Source: Streptomyces cyaneochromogenes (GTDB lineage: Bacteria; Actinomycetota; Actinomycetes; Streptomycetales; Streptomycetaceae). Taken from it: a DNA stretch of 64,000 bases. The notes below the pieces were generated by a model, which saw nothing but the letters and a program-made list of their open reading frames with translations, did not search any database and was not told the origin of the DNA. A program made the position numbers and the translations under genes. Below, one piece after another: positions 8,584 through 20,034 of this stretch. The stretch covers positions 1,984,001 to 2,048,000 of the forward strand of contig NZ_CP034539.1 in assembly GCF_003963535.1 (NCBI RefSeq), read 5' to 3'. How positions within the stretch are numbered: position 1 is the stretch's first letter; each line of letters begins with the position of its first letter.

Positions 8584-9735
8584 TCAAGAGGAGTAGGCGC
8601 TGTTCTCGTGGACATAGTCGGCCGTGAGGTCGTTGGTCCAGATCGTCGCAGACTCATTGCCTGCCGCGAGGTCCGCCACGATGTGGACCTCGCGGTAGCG
8701 CATGTCGACCTTCTCGCGGTCCTCGCCGACGCCACCGTTCTTGCACACCCAGACGCCGTTGATGGCGACGTTGAGCCGGTCGGGCTCGAAGGCGGCCTTG
8801 GTGGTGCCGATCGCGGACAGCACGCGGCCCCAGTTGGGGTCCTCGCCGTGGATGGCGCACTTGAGGAGGTTGTTGCGGGCGATGGAGCGGCCCACCTCCA
8901 CGGCGTCGTCCTCGGTCGCGGCGTTGATCACCTCGACCTTGATGTCCTTGCCGGCGCCCTCGGCGTCGCGGATCAGCTGCTGGCCGAGGTCGTCGCAGAC
9001 GGCCCGTACGGCCTCGGCGAACTCCTCGTACTCCGGGGTGACTTCGGCGGCGCCGGAGGCGAGCAGCAGCACCGTGTCGTTGGTGGACATGCAGCCGTCG
9101 GAGTCGACGCGGTCGAAGGTGACCTTGGTCGCGGCGCGCAGGGCCTTGTCCAGTACGTCGTTGTCGAGGGCGGCGTCGGTGGTGAGGACGACCAGCATGG
9201 TGGCGAGGCCGGGGGCGAGCATGCCCGCGCCCTTCGCCATGCCGCCGACGGTCCAGCCGTCCTTGGTCACGACGGACGTCTTGTGGACGGTGTCGGTGGT
9301 CTTGATGGCGATGGCGGCCTTCTCGCCGCCGTGCTCGGAGAGCTGCGCCGCGGCGGTCTCGACGCCCGGGAGCAGTTTGTCCATGGGCAGCAGCACACCG
9401 ATGAGGCCGGTCGAGCAGACGGCGACCTCGATGGCGCCGCGCCCGAGTACCTCGGCCACCTTCTCCGCCGTGGCGTGCGTGTCCTGGAAGCCCTTCGGTC
9501 CCGTACAGGCGTTGGCGCCACCGGAGTTGAGGACGACCGCGGAGACCTGGCCGCTCTTCAGGACCTGCTCGGACCACTGGACCGGCGCGGCCTTGACGCG
9601 GTTGGAGGTGAAGACGCCCGCGGCGGAGCGGCGGGGGCCGGTGTTGACCACGAGGGCCAGGTCCGGGTTGCCGTTCTCCTTGATCCCGGCGGCGATGCCC
9701 GCCGCCGTGAATCCCTTGGCTGCCGTGACACTCAC
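8584..9735 (-). CDS. argJ: Glutamate N-acetyltransferase / ornithine acetyltransferase
   Basis: 383 residues of the ArgJ/OAT family. The self-cleavage site is in [13 protein letters not shown], with Thr179 as the predicted N-terminal nucleophile of the beta chain. The oxyanion-forming [10 protein letters not shown] precedes it and [16 protein letters not shown] follows. The enzyme recycles acetyl groups from N-acetylornithine to glutamate, giving the cyclic arginine pathway. It sits between argC (88 nt upstream) and argB. Confidence 0.96.
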   Translation of the reverse strand: MSVTAAKGFTAAGIAAGIKENGNPDLALVVNTGPRRSAAGVFTSNRVKAAPVQWSEQVLKSGQVSAVVLNSGGANACTGPKGFQDTHATAEKVAEVLGRGAIEVAVCSTGLIGVLLPMDKLLPGVETAAAQLSEHGGEKAAIAIKTTDTVHKTSVVTKDGWTVGGMAKGAGMLAPGLATMLVVLTTDAALDNDVLDKALRAATKVTFDRVDSDGCMSTNDTVLLLASGAAEVTPEYEEFAEAVRAVCDDLGQQLIRDAEGAGKDIKVEVINAATEDDAVEVGRSIARNNLLKCAIHGEDPNWGRVLSAIGTTKAAFEPDRLNVAINGVWVCKNGGVGEDREKVDMRYREVHIVADLAAGNESATIWTNDLTADYVHENSAYSS

Positions 9736-9823
9736 TGCATCTCCTTGTTCGCTTCTCCGCCCGTGCAGCGCAGAGGTGCGGCTTTCGTCGTTGTCTGCGG
9801 CCCGGTGGCTGCACGTGCGTCGC

Positions 9824-11026
<1,203 letters not shown>

Positions 11027-11118
11027 TCAACAGTACTTCCCGGCCGGGGCGTCCCGCCCGACGCCGGACTCTGCTGACCTGGTTCCGCCCGACACACCGA
11101 CCGGCGACGGGGGACACG

Positions 11119-13020
11119 ATGCCGACGACCGATCTGCCCGACTTCCTGCAGGACACCAAAGGCACCCTGACACTGCAGGACCGCCGCACGCTCACCGAGC
11201 AGGCGCTGGTCCTCTTCACGGACAATTACGTCCACCTCCCCTTGAAGACGGCGATGCACGCCGTCCATCCGGTGCAGCGACTGCGGCTGCTGCTCACCAG
11301 GCTCGGCCGCCAGACGGAGCAGACCGTGGACCCGGAGTGGCGGTTCCACGCCGAGCTGGCCTCGATCTTCCACTCGGTGCGCGACCTGCACACCAACTAC
11401 CTGTTGCCGGCGCCGTTCGCGGGCAGGATCGCCTTCCTCCCCTTCCTCGTCGAGGAGTACCACGACACCAACGGTCCGCGATACGTCGTCACCCGCGTCG
11501 TACGCGACTTCACCGCGCCCGCCTTCGGCCCCGGCGTGGAGATCAGCCACTGGAACGGGGTGCCCATCGACCGCCAGGTCGATCTGTCCGGAAACCGCTA
11601 CGCGGGGAGCAACCCCGCCGCCCGGCACTCCCGGGGGCTGCAGGTGCTGACCCTGCGCCCACTGATCACACACCTTCCGCCGGACGAGGAATGGGTCGTC
11701 GTCACCTACACGGGCACCGACGACAAGACCCACGAGCTGCGCGTGAAGTGGCAGGTGACCGAGAACCTCCCGCCCTTCGTCAACGCCGGTGAGCTCTCCG
11801 AGGCCGCCGCGGCCCAGGGACTCGACCTGGCCGGGGACGAGATCAGCCGGGCGACGAGGATGCTGTTCCTGCCCGACGTGGTGGCCCTGGAGGCGGCGGG
11901 CGGGCCTGCGCCGGAGGACCTGACCACGGTGCCGGCCGAGGCCGGGCAGGACATTCCGAGCAGGCTGCCCAGCCTGTTCAGGGCACGGGCCGTGCAGACC
12001 CCGTCCGGGGTCTTCGGCCACATCCGGATCTTCAGCTTCAGCACTCGTGACCCGGCGGGCTTCGTCGCCGAGTTCGTCCGGCTCCTCGGGCTGATCCCGC
12101 AGCGCGGACTGGTGCTGGACGTGCGGGGCAACGGCGGCGGCCACATCCATGCCTCCGAGTTCCTGCTGCAGACGCTCACCCCGCGGCGGATCACGCCCGA
12201 GCCGACGCAGTTCATCAGCACCCCGCTCAACCTGCGGCTGTGCCGTCGGCACGCCACCAACCCGACCCGGTTCATCGACCTCGGCCCGTGGCTGCGGTCG
12301 CTCGACCAGGCGGTGGAGACCGGCGCGGCCTTCTCCGCGACCTTCCCCATCACACCGGAGGCGGGGGCGAACGCGATCGGCCAGCAGTACCAGGGGCCGG
12401 TGATTCTGATCACCGACGCCCGCTGCTACTCCGCCACCGACATCTTCGCCGCCGGTTTCCAGGACCACGCCATCGGCAAGGTCCTCGGCGTCGACGACAA
12501 CACGGGCGCGGGCGGCGCCAACGTCTGGGAGCACCAGCTCCTCAAGGCCCTCTTCGAAGAGCCGCTCCCCGCCGACACCACCTCCCCGTACCGTCCGCTG
12601 CCCGGCGGGGCGGGAATGCGGGTCTCGATCCGGCGGACGGTGCGAGTCGGCGCACTGGCCGGCACACCCGTGGAGGACCTCGGCGTGGTCCCCGACGTAC
12701 GGCACCGGATGACCCGCGACGACGTCCTGCACGACAACAGGGATCTGCTGGCCGAGGCAGGCCGCCTCCTCGCGGCGGAGCCGGTGCGCCGACTGGACGC
12801 GACCCGCGACGCGTCCGGCGCCTCGATCGCCGTGCACACGGAGGGCCTCGACCGGATCGACGTGTTCGTCGAGGGCCGGCCGCGCACCTCGGTGGACGTC
12901 TCCGACGGCGACAGCACGGTCACCGTCACGCCCGCCGCGGGCGCGGGCGACGTCATCCGCGTCGAGGGGTACTCCTCCGGCACCCTCGCCGTCTGCCGCA
13001 CCCTCGCCGACGGCACCTGA
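11119..13020 (+). CDS. S41 family peptidase
   Basis: 633 residues. The C-terminal processing-peptidase (S41/tail-specific) domain is seen in the middle and C-terminal parts: GLVLDVRGNGGGH, then ITDARCYSATDIFAAGF with the candidate catalytic Ser near residue 437, and GVDDNTGAGGAN. The N-terminal ~300 residues resemble the helical cap plus a PDZ-like region (FGPGVEISHWNGVPI). No signal peptide is evident, so cytoplasmic action is possible. The start chosen is ATG 11119 (MPTTDLPD), with a GGGGGA upstream. Extending to 10924 would run an atypical Arg/Pro/Cys-rich sequence into the argC promoter. It is transcribed divergently from argC. Confidence 0.85.
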   Translation: MPTTDLPDFLQDTKGTLTLQDRRTLTEQALVLFTDNYVHLPLKTAMHAVHPVQRLRLLLTRLGRQTEQTVDPEWRFHAELASIFHSVRDLHTNYLLPAPFAGRIAFLPFLVEEYHDTNGPRYVVTRVVRDFTAPAFGPGVEISHWNGVPIDRQVDLSGNRYAGSNPAARHSRGLQVLTLRPLITHLPPDEEWVVVTYTGTDDKTHELRVKWQVTENLPPFVNAGELSEAAAAQGLDLAGDEISRATRMLFLPDVVALEAAGGPAPEDLTTVPAEAGQDIPSRLPSLFRARAVQTPSGVFGHIRIFSFSTRDPAGFVAEFVRLLGLIPQRGLVLDVRGNGGGHIHASEFLLQTLTPRRITPEPTQFISTPLNLRLCRRHATNPTRFIDLGPWLRSLDQAVETGAAFSATFPITPEAGANAIGQQYQGPVILITDARCYSATDIFAAGFQDHAIGKVLGVDDNTGAGGANVWEHQLLKALFEEPLPADTTSPYRPLPGGAGMRVSIRRTVRVGALAGTPVEDLGVVPDVRHRMTRDDVLHDNRDLLAEAGRLLAAEPVRRLDATRDASGASIAVHTEGLDRIDVFVEGRPRTSVDVSDGDSTVTVTPAAGAGDVIRVEGYSSGTLAVCRTLADGT

Positions 13021-13026
13021 GCCACC

Positions 13027-13071
13027 GCGGCACGCAAGGCCCGACGCGCCTCACCGGGCCTTGCGTGCCGC
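13027..13071. terminator. 17-bp hairpin between convergent S41 peptidase and CGNR genes
   Basis: GCGGCACGCAAGGCCCG (13027-13043) is perfectly complementary to 13055-13071, with an 11-nt loop. The right arm lies inside the last codons of the CGNR gene, so one structure can end transcripts from both sides. Confidence 0.8.
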
Positions 13072-13656
13072 GTACGCCCGCGCCGCCCGCACCCGGTTGC
13101 CGCACTTCGTCGTGCACCAGCGCCGGGCCCCGTGCGAGCGCAGGAACCAGCGGGCGCAGCCCTGGGCGGCGCATTCGGTGAGCTGGTCGGCGTCGGCGCC
13201 GGTGAGCAGGTCGGCGGCGTCCTCGGCGAGGAGGGAGAGCGCGGCGGCGGCCGGGTTGCCGGTGTCGGGTTCGTCGGCGCGGTGCGGGCCGTCTGCCGTC
13301 CAGTCCAGCCGGGGGGTGGAAGGGGCCGCAGCGAGGGCGGAGTTGAGGGTGGCGAGGTCATCGGCGGTCGGGCGGCCCTGGGCGCCGTATGCCGCGAAGA
13401 GGCCGCGCAGCGCCTCGCGCAGACCGAGAAGCCTGCCCAGCTGCCTGCCGTTCAGCGCGACCGGGTCCGGCAACAGCTCATGCCGTACGAGCCACAGGTG
13501 CGCGGCCTCGGTGTCGTCGAGCAGGTCGACCTGGCCATGGCTGAGGGTGAACCGCGTGTTGACCAGGGCCAGCGAGGCATAGCGCTCCTCGCCGGGGACG
13601 GGGAGCTGGTGCAGGTAGACGGGCGTCTCTTGATCCTCTTGAACCACGGCTCTCAT
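13051..13656 (-). CDS. CGNR zinc-finger protein (ABATE-domain putative transcriptional regulator)
   Basis: 201 residues. The N-terminal ABATE-like helical domain (LALVNTRFTLSHGQVDLLDD, LLGLREALRGLFAAYG) is followed by a C-terminal CGNR zinc finger: CAAQGCARWFL, then RRWCTTKCGNRVRAARAY, supplying four cysteines. Such proteins are widespread in actinobacteria and are presumed DNA-binding regulators. The start is ATG 13656. It is divergent from the cysteine desulfurase gene, and a 13-bp perfect inverted repeat lies between them, so it may control that gene and itself. Target and ligand are unknown. Confidence 0.85.
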   Translation of the reverse strand: MRAVVQEDQETPVYLHQLPVPGEERYASLALVNTRFTLSHGQVDLLDDTEAAHLWLVRHELLPDPVALNGRQLGRLLGLREALRGLFAAYGAQGRPTADDLATLNSALAAAPSTPRLDWTADGPHRADEPDTGNPAAAALSLLAEDAADLLTGADADQLTECAAQGCARWFLRSHGARRWCTTKCGNRVRAARAYAARKAR

Positions 13657-13669
13657 GTTAACGCTTGCG

Positions 13670-13708
13670 ATTCTCCGTGAGGGAGGCTTAGCGTGCCTCA
13701 CGGAGAAT
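13670..13708. promoter_or_regulatory. Perfect inverted repeat in the CGNR/cysteine desulfurase divergent promoter
   Basis: ATTCTCCGTGAGG (13670-13682) and CCTCACGGAGAAT (13696-13708) are exact complements separated by 13 nt. It lies in an 82-nt divergent intergenic region. An operator is more likely than a terminator, since both genes point away. Confidence 0.65.
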
Positions 13709-13717
13709 TCACCATGA

Positions 13718-14971
<1,254 letters not shown>

Positions 14972-15002
14972 TCGCCGGACGTGAGGGGGGTTCTCGCCGA
15001 GC

Positions 15003-15033
15003 GCGGGCCGCTGCCGCTGGGGCAGCGGCCCGC
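15003..15033. terminator. Bidirectional hairpin between desulfurase and arabinofuranosidase genes
   Basis: GCGGGCCGCTGCC (15003-15015) pairs with GGCAGCGGCCCGC (15021-15033) over a 5-nt loop, in the 76-nt gap between convergent genes. Confidence 0.8.
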
Positions 15034-15047
15034 GGACGGCTCCCCGG

Positions 15048-17525
15048 CTACCTCTGCTTGATCCGCAGGAAGGTGACCGAGTTCGCCGGGAAGGTGTACG
15101 TGAACTTGTCGGCGACCCCCTCGAAGACGGAGCTCTTCGGGGCGACCGGCGTGGCCGTCTCCGAGTTCACCGCGTCCGGCGCGGCCGCCAGCGTGGTCAC
15201 CCGGGCCGTGGAGGCGACCTTCGCGCCGCCCAGGTCGATCGCCGTACGGGCCGCCGTGGACTGGGCGTTGACGACCTTGACGATCAGGTCACCGGTCTTC
15301 TTGTCCAAGGTGACGACCTGGCGGAACGGCTCGGCCGGCTTGTCGTCCTTGAAGCTGCCCCACTCCTGGCCGTCGAGATAGAGGGTGACCTGGCGGCCCC
15401 GCACCTTGACCTGGATGTCGTAGGTACGGCCCGTCTCGATCGACCCTGCCTTGGAGATCAGCGTCCCCTTGCCGCCGTCGACGGCCTGCTCCACGGCGGA
15501 CTGCGTGTTGTTCCAGCCGCCCAGGTTCCACCAGTAGTAGTTGCCGGTGTCCTTGACGCCGAAGGCGACGAGGAAGCCCTCCTTGCCGGACTTCTTGGTG
15601 GCCTTCACCTTCAGGTCGTAGTCGTGCCAGGTCGGGTCACCGGCCGAGACCATGGTGTTCTCGGCGGCCACGTCGCTCTGTACGTACTGCCCGTCCTGGA
15701 TGCTCCAGCTGCCGCCGCCGGTGTGCCTCCACTGCACGGCGTCACCGCTGAAGTCGTCGGTGAGCAGCGTCCCGCCGTCCGCGTCGGTGACCCGCACATC
15801 GTCGTACGCCGCCGTGGTCGCCCAGGTCGACAGGCCGACCGCGCCGGTGATCGGGCCCTGCAGCGACGGTGTTCCGGTGGCCGTCGAGGGCACCACGCGG
15901 TCGCCGACGTTGGTCATGAACAGCTTCTGGACCTCGTAGTTGGCGGAGTTCCAGGAGGCGTGGTTGTTGAACCACACCAGGTCCGGGCGCCACTGCACAT
16001 AGTCCTCGTTGGCGAACAGCGGGGCGTAGGAGGCCAGCTTGACGACGTCCGCGTTGCGCTCCAGGCCGGTCATGAACGCGGCTTCGGCGAGGCCGTTCTT
16101 GAAGGCGTTGCCCTGGGAGGCGTACTCACCGAGGAAGACCTTCGGGCCGCCGCGGTCGTAGGAGTCGTAGCGGTCGTTGTTCTGCAGGAACCACTGCGGG
16201 CTGTTGTAGTAGTGCTCGTCGACCATGTCGACCTTCTCCTGGCGGTTGAGCTGCCAGGCGGTGTCGAAGGTCTGACCGGCGTCGTCCGGGCCGGAGTTGG
16301 AGACGACGGTGATGTCGGGGTACTCGGCCTCGATGGCGGCGCGGAACTGCTTGAACCGGGCCATGAACTCGACCGGCAGGTTCTCCTCGTTGCCGACCCC
16401 GAGGTGGGTGAGGTGGAAGGGCCTCGGGTGGCCCATCTGCGCGCGCTTCCTGCCCCAGGTCGAGGTCACCGGTCCGTTGGCGAACTCGATGAGGTCGAGG
16501 GTGTCCTGGATGTGCCGCTTGAGCAGCGCCTCGTCGTCGACGGCCTGGTTCTGGCCGCAGCCGGTCACCAGGGCCGGGACGACCGGCAGCGGCATGGCGC
16601 CGATGTCCTCGGCGAAGCGGAAGTACTCGTAGTAGCCGAGGCCGTAGGACTGGTTGTAGCCCCAGAAGTTGGAGTTGGTCGCGCGCTCCTCGACCGGGCC
16701 GATGGTGTCCTTCCACTGGTAGGACCGCTTGCGCTGCCAGTTCGAGGCCTCGCTGTAGTCCTCCATCGAACCGGTGTTGACCAGGCAGCCGCCGGGGAAG
16801 CGCAGGAAGCCCGGGTGCAGGGCCGCGACCTTCTCGGCGAGGTCCTTGCGCAGGCCGTTGGCCTGGTGCTTGTAGGTGTCGCGCGGGAAGAGGGACACCA
16901 TGTCCAGGGCCGCCGCGGCGGACGAGGCGACGGTGAGGCGGCCGTCGCTGCCGGTGCGGGTCGCGGTGAAGGTGGCGCGGTACTTGGCCCAGCCGCCCTT
17001 GCGTACGGCCACCTGCCGGGCGGTCGCGAGGGTGCCGTCGGCGTCCTGGAGGGTGACGCTGAGGGCGGTGCCGCCCTCGGCGCGCGCCCACACCGAGAAG
17101 TCGTACTTCTTGCCCGCCTCGACGTGGATTCCGGTGTTGTAACCGGCGTTCGTGACGGCCGAACCGGCGCCCAGGGACAGGTAGTTGCGGTTGCGCTCGT
17201 TGAGCCGGCCGGCGTCGTTCACGACCTGACCGGTGCCCTCGACCGTCCAGGAGGTGAGGGGCGTGTACGACCGGTTGTCGTCGGTCGAGTACTCGAAGGA
17301 CCGGTTCTGCACGAGCTCGGCGTACAGACCGCCGTCCGCGGCCCGGTTGATGTCCTCGAAGAAGACGCCGTACATCGTGTCGTCGATCTTCGCGCCCTTG
17401 GCGGTGGGGTCGACGGTGATCGCGTAGTCGGCGACGTCCTCGGCGTGGGCAGGGGCGGGGATCAGGCCGGCCGCCACCAGGAAGGCGGTGGCGGCGATGC
17501 CGTATCTCCAGCGCGTGCGTGACAT
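15048..17525 (-). CDS. Secreted alpha-L-arabinofuranosidase (GH51) with C-terminal LamG/DUF1080-like module
   Basis: 825 residues. The signal peptide (AATAFLVAAGLIPAPAHA) is cleaved near residue 28. An N-terminal region (YGVFFEDINRAADGG) and an inserted beta-sandwich CBM-like segment (about 80-180) lead into the catalytic barrel. Predicted catalytic acids are the Glu in HLGVGNEENLP (about residue 378) and in VFLGEYASQG (about 466), as in GH51. A beta-sandwich of the LamG/DUF1080 type follows (about 580-740), then the C-terminal arabinofuranosidase domain. It should release L-arabinose from arabinoxylan or arabinan outside the cell. The start is ATG 17525; longer upstream frames are Arg/Pro-rich and lack a signal peptide. 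Confidence 0.93.
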   Translation of the reverse strand: MSRTRWRYGIAATAFLVAAGLIPAPAHAEDVADYAITVDPTAKGAKIDDTMYGVFFEDINRAADGGLYAELVQNRSFEYSTDDNRSYTPLTSWTVEGTGQVVNDAGRLNERNRNYLSLGAGSAVTNAGYNTGIHVEAGKKYDFSVWARAEGGTALSVTLQDADGTLATARQVAVRKGGWAKYRATFTATRTGSDGRLTVASSAAAALDMVSLFPRDTYKHQANGLRKDLAEKVAALHPGFLRFPGGCLVNTGSMEDYSEASNWQRKRSYQWKDTIGPVEERATNSNFWGYNQSYGLGYYEYFRFAEDIGAMPLPVVPALVTGCGQNQAVDDEALLKRHIQDTLDLIEFANGPVTSTWGRKRAQMGHPRPFHLTHLGVGNEENLPVEFMARFKQFRAAIEAEYPDITVVSNSGPDDAGQTFDTAWQLNRQEKVDMVDEHYYNSPQWFLQNNDRYDSYDRGGPKVFLGEYASQGNAFKNGLAEAAFMTGLERNADVVKLASYAPLFANEDYVQWRPDLVWFNNHASWNSANYEVQKLFMTNVGDRVVPSTATGTPSLQGPITGAVGLSTWATTAAYDDVRVTDADGGTLLTDDFSGDAVQWRHTGGGSWSIQDGQYVQSDVAAENTMVSAGDPTWHDYDLKVKATKKSGKEGFLVAFGVKDTGNYYWWNLGGWNNTQSAVEQAVDGGKGTLISKAGSIETGRTYDIQVKVRGRQVTLYLDGQEWGSFKDDKPAEPFRQVVTLDKKTGDLIVKVVNAQSTAARTAIDLGGAKVASTARVTTLAAAPDAVNSETATPVAPKSSVFEGVADKFTYTFPANSVTFLRIKQR

Positions 17526-17662
17526 GGACACTCCGCGGCTCGTTGTTCGATATGTCAGACAATGATCAGGACTTCGAACGGCAAGATAGGGAGGGGGATT
17601 TGAGAGCGTCAACAGGTCGGTCGGGATCGAAAGTGTCGGAAGCGGTCGGAGGCGAGGGACGG

Positions 17663-18142
17663 ATGGGCGAGTTCTGGCCGGTTCCGGATGCACTGGCATA
17701 TCTGGCCGGGCACTGGCGGGTCGAGCGGTCCGTGCGGGATCTCTCGAGCGGGGATGAAGGGGAGTTCTCCGGTACGACGGTTTTCGGCCGCCTGGAGGGT
17801 GACGGGCCGCCGGACACCGGACTGCTGCACGAGGAGTCCGGCACTTTCGTCTGGCAGGGCGTCGGGCGTCCCGCCGAGCGGACGCTGCGCTTCCTGCCGG
17901 GTGCGACACCGGGCACCGCGGACGTGCGCTTCGCCGACGGGCGGCCCTTCCACGACCTGGACCTGACCTCCGGGCGGCACATCGCCGACCATCCCTGCTC
18001 GGCCGACCTCTACCGAGGTGAGTTCACCGTCCGGGACGAGGACCACTGGCGGACGGTGTGGCGGGTGCGCGGCCCGGCCAAGGACCTCGTCCTCACCACC
18101 GACTACGCGCGCGTGGACGCCGGCTACGCCCGCGAGGGCTGA
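17663..18142 (+). CDS. DUF6314 family protein
   Basis: 159 residues of a small lipocalin-like domain: DALAYLAGHWRVERSVRDL, GEFSGTTVFGRLEG, LLHEESGTFVWQG, FADGRPFHDLDLTSG, then HPCSADLYRG and WRTVWRVRGPAKDLVLTT. I recognise DUF6314 by this pattern; the function is unknown. ATG 17663 follows a purine-rich GGAGGCGAGGGACGG. A longer frame would overlap the arabinofuranosidase start and is not supported. Its 3' end overlaps the convergent phosphatase-like gene by 19 nt. Confidence 0.8.
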   Translation: MGEFWPVPDALAYLAGHWRVERSVRDLSSGDEGEFSGTTVFGRLEGDGPPDTGLLHEESGTFVWQGVGRPAERTLRFLPGATPGTADVRFADGRPFHDLDLTSGRHIADHPCSADLYRGEFTVRDEDHWRTVWRVRGPAKDLVLTTDYARVDAGYAREG

Positions 18143-18717
18143 GTCGGCGCCCCGTCGAAGCGGAGGTTCCAGCGGCCCGCCCGGCCGGTCACGGTGGTCG
18201 CCGACAGGGGGCGCACGTCGAGGTTCCAGTACGTGGCGGGCGGCGCCTTCAGTGCGTACACCAGGGCGGCGCGGATCACCGACGGTTCGGCCACGGCGAC
18301 GATACGGCCGCCGTCCTCCACGGGCCGGGTGTCGAGCCAGGCGCCGACGCGGCCGATGAACGCCAGCAGCGACTCACCGCCGTGCGGCGTGCCGCGCGGG
18401 TCGGCGAGCCACGCGTCCACCGCCTCCGGCTCCCGGGCCATCGCCTCGCCGAGGGTCAGCCCGCGCCAGCGCCCCATGTCACAGTCGCGCAGGGCGAGTT
18501 GCGACAGCGGGGCATACCCGAGGGCATCGCCTGTCGCGCGACTGCGCGGGGTCGGCGAGCAGTAGCGCAGCTCGGCGGCCGCCAGCGGCAGCAGGTCGCG
18601 CGCGACGCGCTGCACCTCGTCCCAGCCGGCCTGGTCCAGCGGCCGGTCGTCCTCGAAGCGCTCGGCGAGCAGCGGTGAGCTGCGCGCGGCGGCGACGAAC
18701 GTGACCCGAAGTGGCAT
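18124..18717 (-). CDS. Degenerate histidine phosphatase superfamily protein
   Basis: 197 residues with the overall layout of the phosphoglycerate-mutase-like fold: FEDDRPLDQAGWDEVQRVARDL, LRYCSPTPRSRATGDALG and the tail IVAVAEPSVIRAALVYALK. The catalytic residues look lost. The N-terminal RHG motif is replaced by FVAAARSS, and the second His, normally before the SVIRAAL-type helix, is replaced by Glu (AEPSVIRAA). It may be a non-catalytic binding protein, perhaps for a nucleotide or cobalamin-loop intermediate. That is inference. Confidence 0.75.
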   Translation of the reverse strand: MPLRVTFVAAARSSPLLAERFEDDRPLDQAGWDEVQRVARDLLPLAAAELRYCSPTPRSRATGDALGYAPLSQLALRDCDMGRWRGLTLGEAMAREPEAVDAWLADPRGTPHGGESLLAFIGRVGAWLDTRPVEDGGRIVAVAEPSVIRAALVYALKAPPATYWNLDVRPLSATTVTGRAGRWNLRFDGAPTQPSRA

Positions 18718-18889
18718 GCGGCGATGGTGTGTCGTGAAAGTGCGCAGGTCAAGGGGTGTTGTGGAGGAGTCACCGAGGGTGGACGACACCTTACTGCGGG
18801 GTCAGGATCAGGCGGACAAGTCGCCCGAAAACAGAGCTGTTGGAAGTTCAAGCAGTGCCGTCGGAAGGACAGTTCCGCCGGCGGCTGCG

Positions 18890-19324
18890 CTAGAAGTACA
18901 GCGCCATCCACTGATCCGGCCGCTCCAGCGGCGCGAACCCGAGCTTCTCGTAGACCCCGTGCGCGTCGTGCGTGGCGAGCAGCATGCGCTTGATGCCGTA
19001 CGGCCGCAGGTGCTCGCGTACGCCCCCGACGAGCGCCGTCCCGATCCCCTTGCCGCGCACCGACGGTTCGACGTACACGTCGCACAGCCACGCGAAGGTC
19101 GCCCGGTCGGTGACGACCCGGGCATAGGCCACCTGCTCCCCCGAAACCGTCTCGTACACCCCGAAGTTCAGCGACCCCTCGATCGCCCCGTCCTGCTTCT
19201 CCCGCGCCCTCCCGATCGCCCAGTACGCGTCGGTGGACAGCCACCGGTGCACGCGCTCGGCGTCGACGCGGTCGGGGTCGGCGGAGATCTCGTAGCCCTC
19301 GGCGAGGGGCGGGGTGTCGGTCAT
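18890..19324 (-). CDS. GNAT family N-acetyltransferase
   Basis: 144 residues. The acetyl-CoA loop is in VYVEPSVRGKGIGTALVGGVREHL (R/Q-x-x-G-x-G/A form RGKGIG). Upstream, YARVVTDRATFAWLCDVYV forms the central strands. The C-terminus GVYEKLGFAPLERPDQWM is the common YxxxGF ending. It resembles the small YjgM/arginine-N-acetyltransferase-like GNATs of Streptomyces; the acceptor is not predictable. ATG 19324 begins MTDTPPLAEGYE. Confidence 0.9.
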   Translation of the reverse strand: MTDTPPLAEGYEISADPDRVDAERVHRWLSTDAYWAIGRAREKQDGAIEGSLNFGVYETVSGEQVAYARVVTDRATFAWLCDVYVEPSVRGKGIGTALVGGVREHLRPYGIKRMLLATHDAHGVYEKLGFAPLERPDQWMALYF

Positions 19325-19413
19325 GCGGCGAGATTCGCAGGGCGAGCGCGCGGGCGTCGAGCGGATTTCCCCGAGGGCGGGGCGTTGTCAGTGGCGGGTG
19401 CGATGCTGCGGGC

Positions 19414-20034
19414 ATGACTGGGACGACGACCGCCGCGGACTACGCCTGGCTGGAGGAGCGGTACGAGAACCTGATGCAGGCGTACTGCGTCACGCTGGTC
19501 CGCGGACTGACCCCCGAGGAACTGCTCCGCGAACTGGCAGCCGAGCCCGGGCCACGGATCACCGGCGTCGACGGCCTGTGCGAGCCCTCGTACGACGATC
19601 GCGGGGCGTACCGGCTGTTCGTCGGGGCGACCTCGGTCGGCGACTGGTCCCTCATGGTCGAGTTCAACGGCTACCTCGGCGTCACGAACGAGGCCATGAT
19701 CCCCCTCTCACGCGGCCGCACGGTGGTCTCCCACTTCCTCAACGTCAACGCGGTGGACCATTTCTGCTGGTACGAGGACGGCGAGCTGCGCCTGCACTTC
19801 GAGCCGCTCTTCGCCCACTACCGCGAGGGCACCCGTCCCGACGAACTCCTGGAGGAAATGCGGGCGTCGGGCTTCGACCTGATCGAGCACGACGAGGACG
19901 ACGAGCGGGACTACGAGGGCCTGACCGGCGCCTCCTTCGCCCTCGCCCACCGCATCACCGGCATACGCCTGACCCCGGAGCTGTTCGCGTCGGCCGAGTT
20001 CACCTGCGGTGTCGCCCCGGTACCCCACGGCTAG
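19414..20034 (+). CDS. DUF6461 domain protein
   Basis: 206 residues, acidic. The pattern DYAWLEERYENLMQAYCVTLVRGL, then GDWSLMVEFNGYLGV, a short Arg-Gly-Arg stretch and HFLNVNAVDHFCWYEDG matches DUF6461, an actinobacterial family of unknown function often found as paralogues. No signal peptide or membrane segment is visible. Its stop overlaps the MocR gene stop by 3-4 nt tail to tail. Confidence 0.8.
   Translation: MTGTTTAADYAWLEERYENLMQAYCVTLVRGLTPEELLRELAAEPGPRITGVDGLCEPSYDDRGAYRLFVGATSVGDWSLMVEFNGYLGVTNEAMIPLSRGRTVVSHFLNVNAVDHFCWYEDGELRLHFEPLFAHYREGTRPDELLEEMRASGFDLIEHDEDDERDYEGLTGASFALAHRITGIRLTPELFASAEFTCGVAPVPHG

Noticed and set aside
8421..8735. N-terminal extension of ArgB into argJ
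   Set aside because: The extra residues are Arg/Ser/Thr-rich and look like an out-of-frame reading of argJ. The ArgB family starts near ATG 8420.
15624..17522. Long plus-strand open frame opposite the arabinofuranosidase
   Set aside because: This is a typical high-GC antisense shadow: no domain, no ribosome binding site, and the opposite frame is a clear GH51 enzyme.
17526..17909. Longer arabinofuranosidase start
   Set aside because: The upstream frame encodes Arg/Pro-rich sequence antisense to the DUF6314 gene and would bury the signal peptide.
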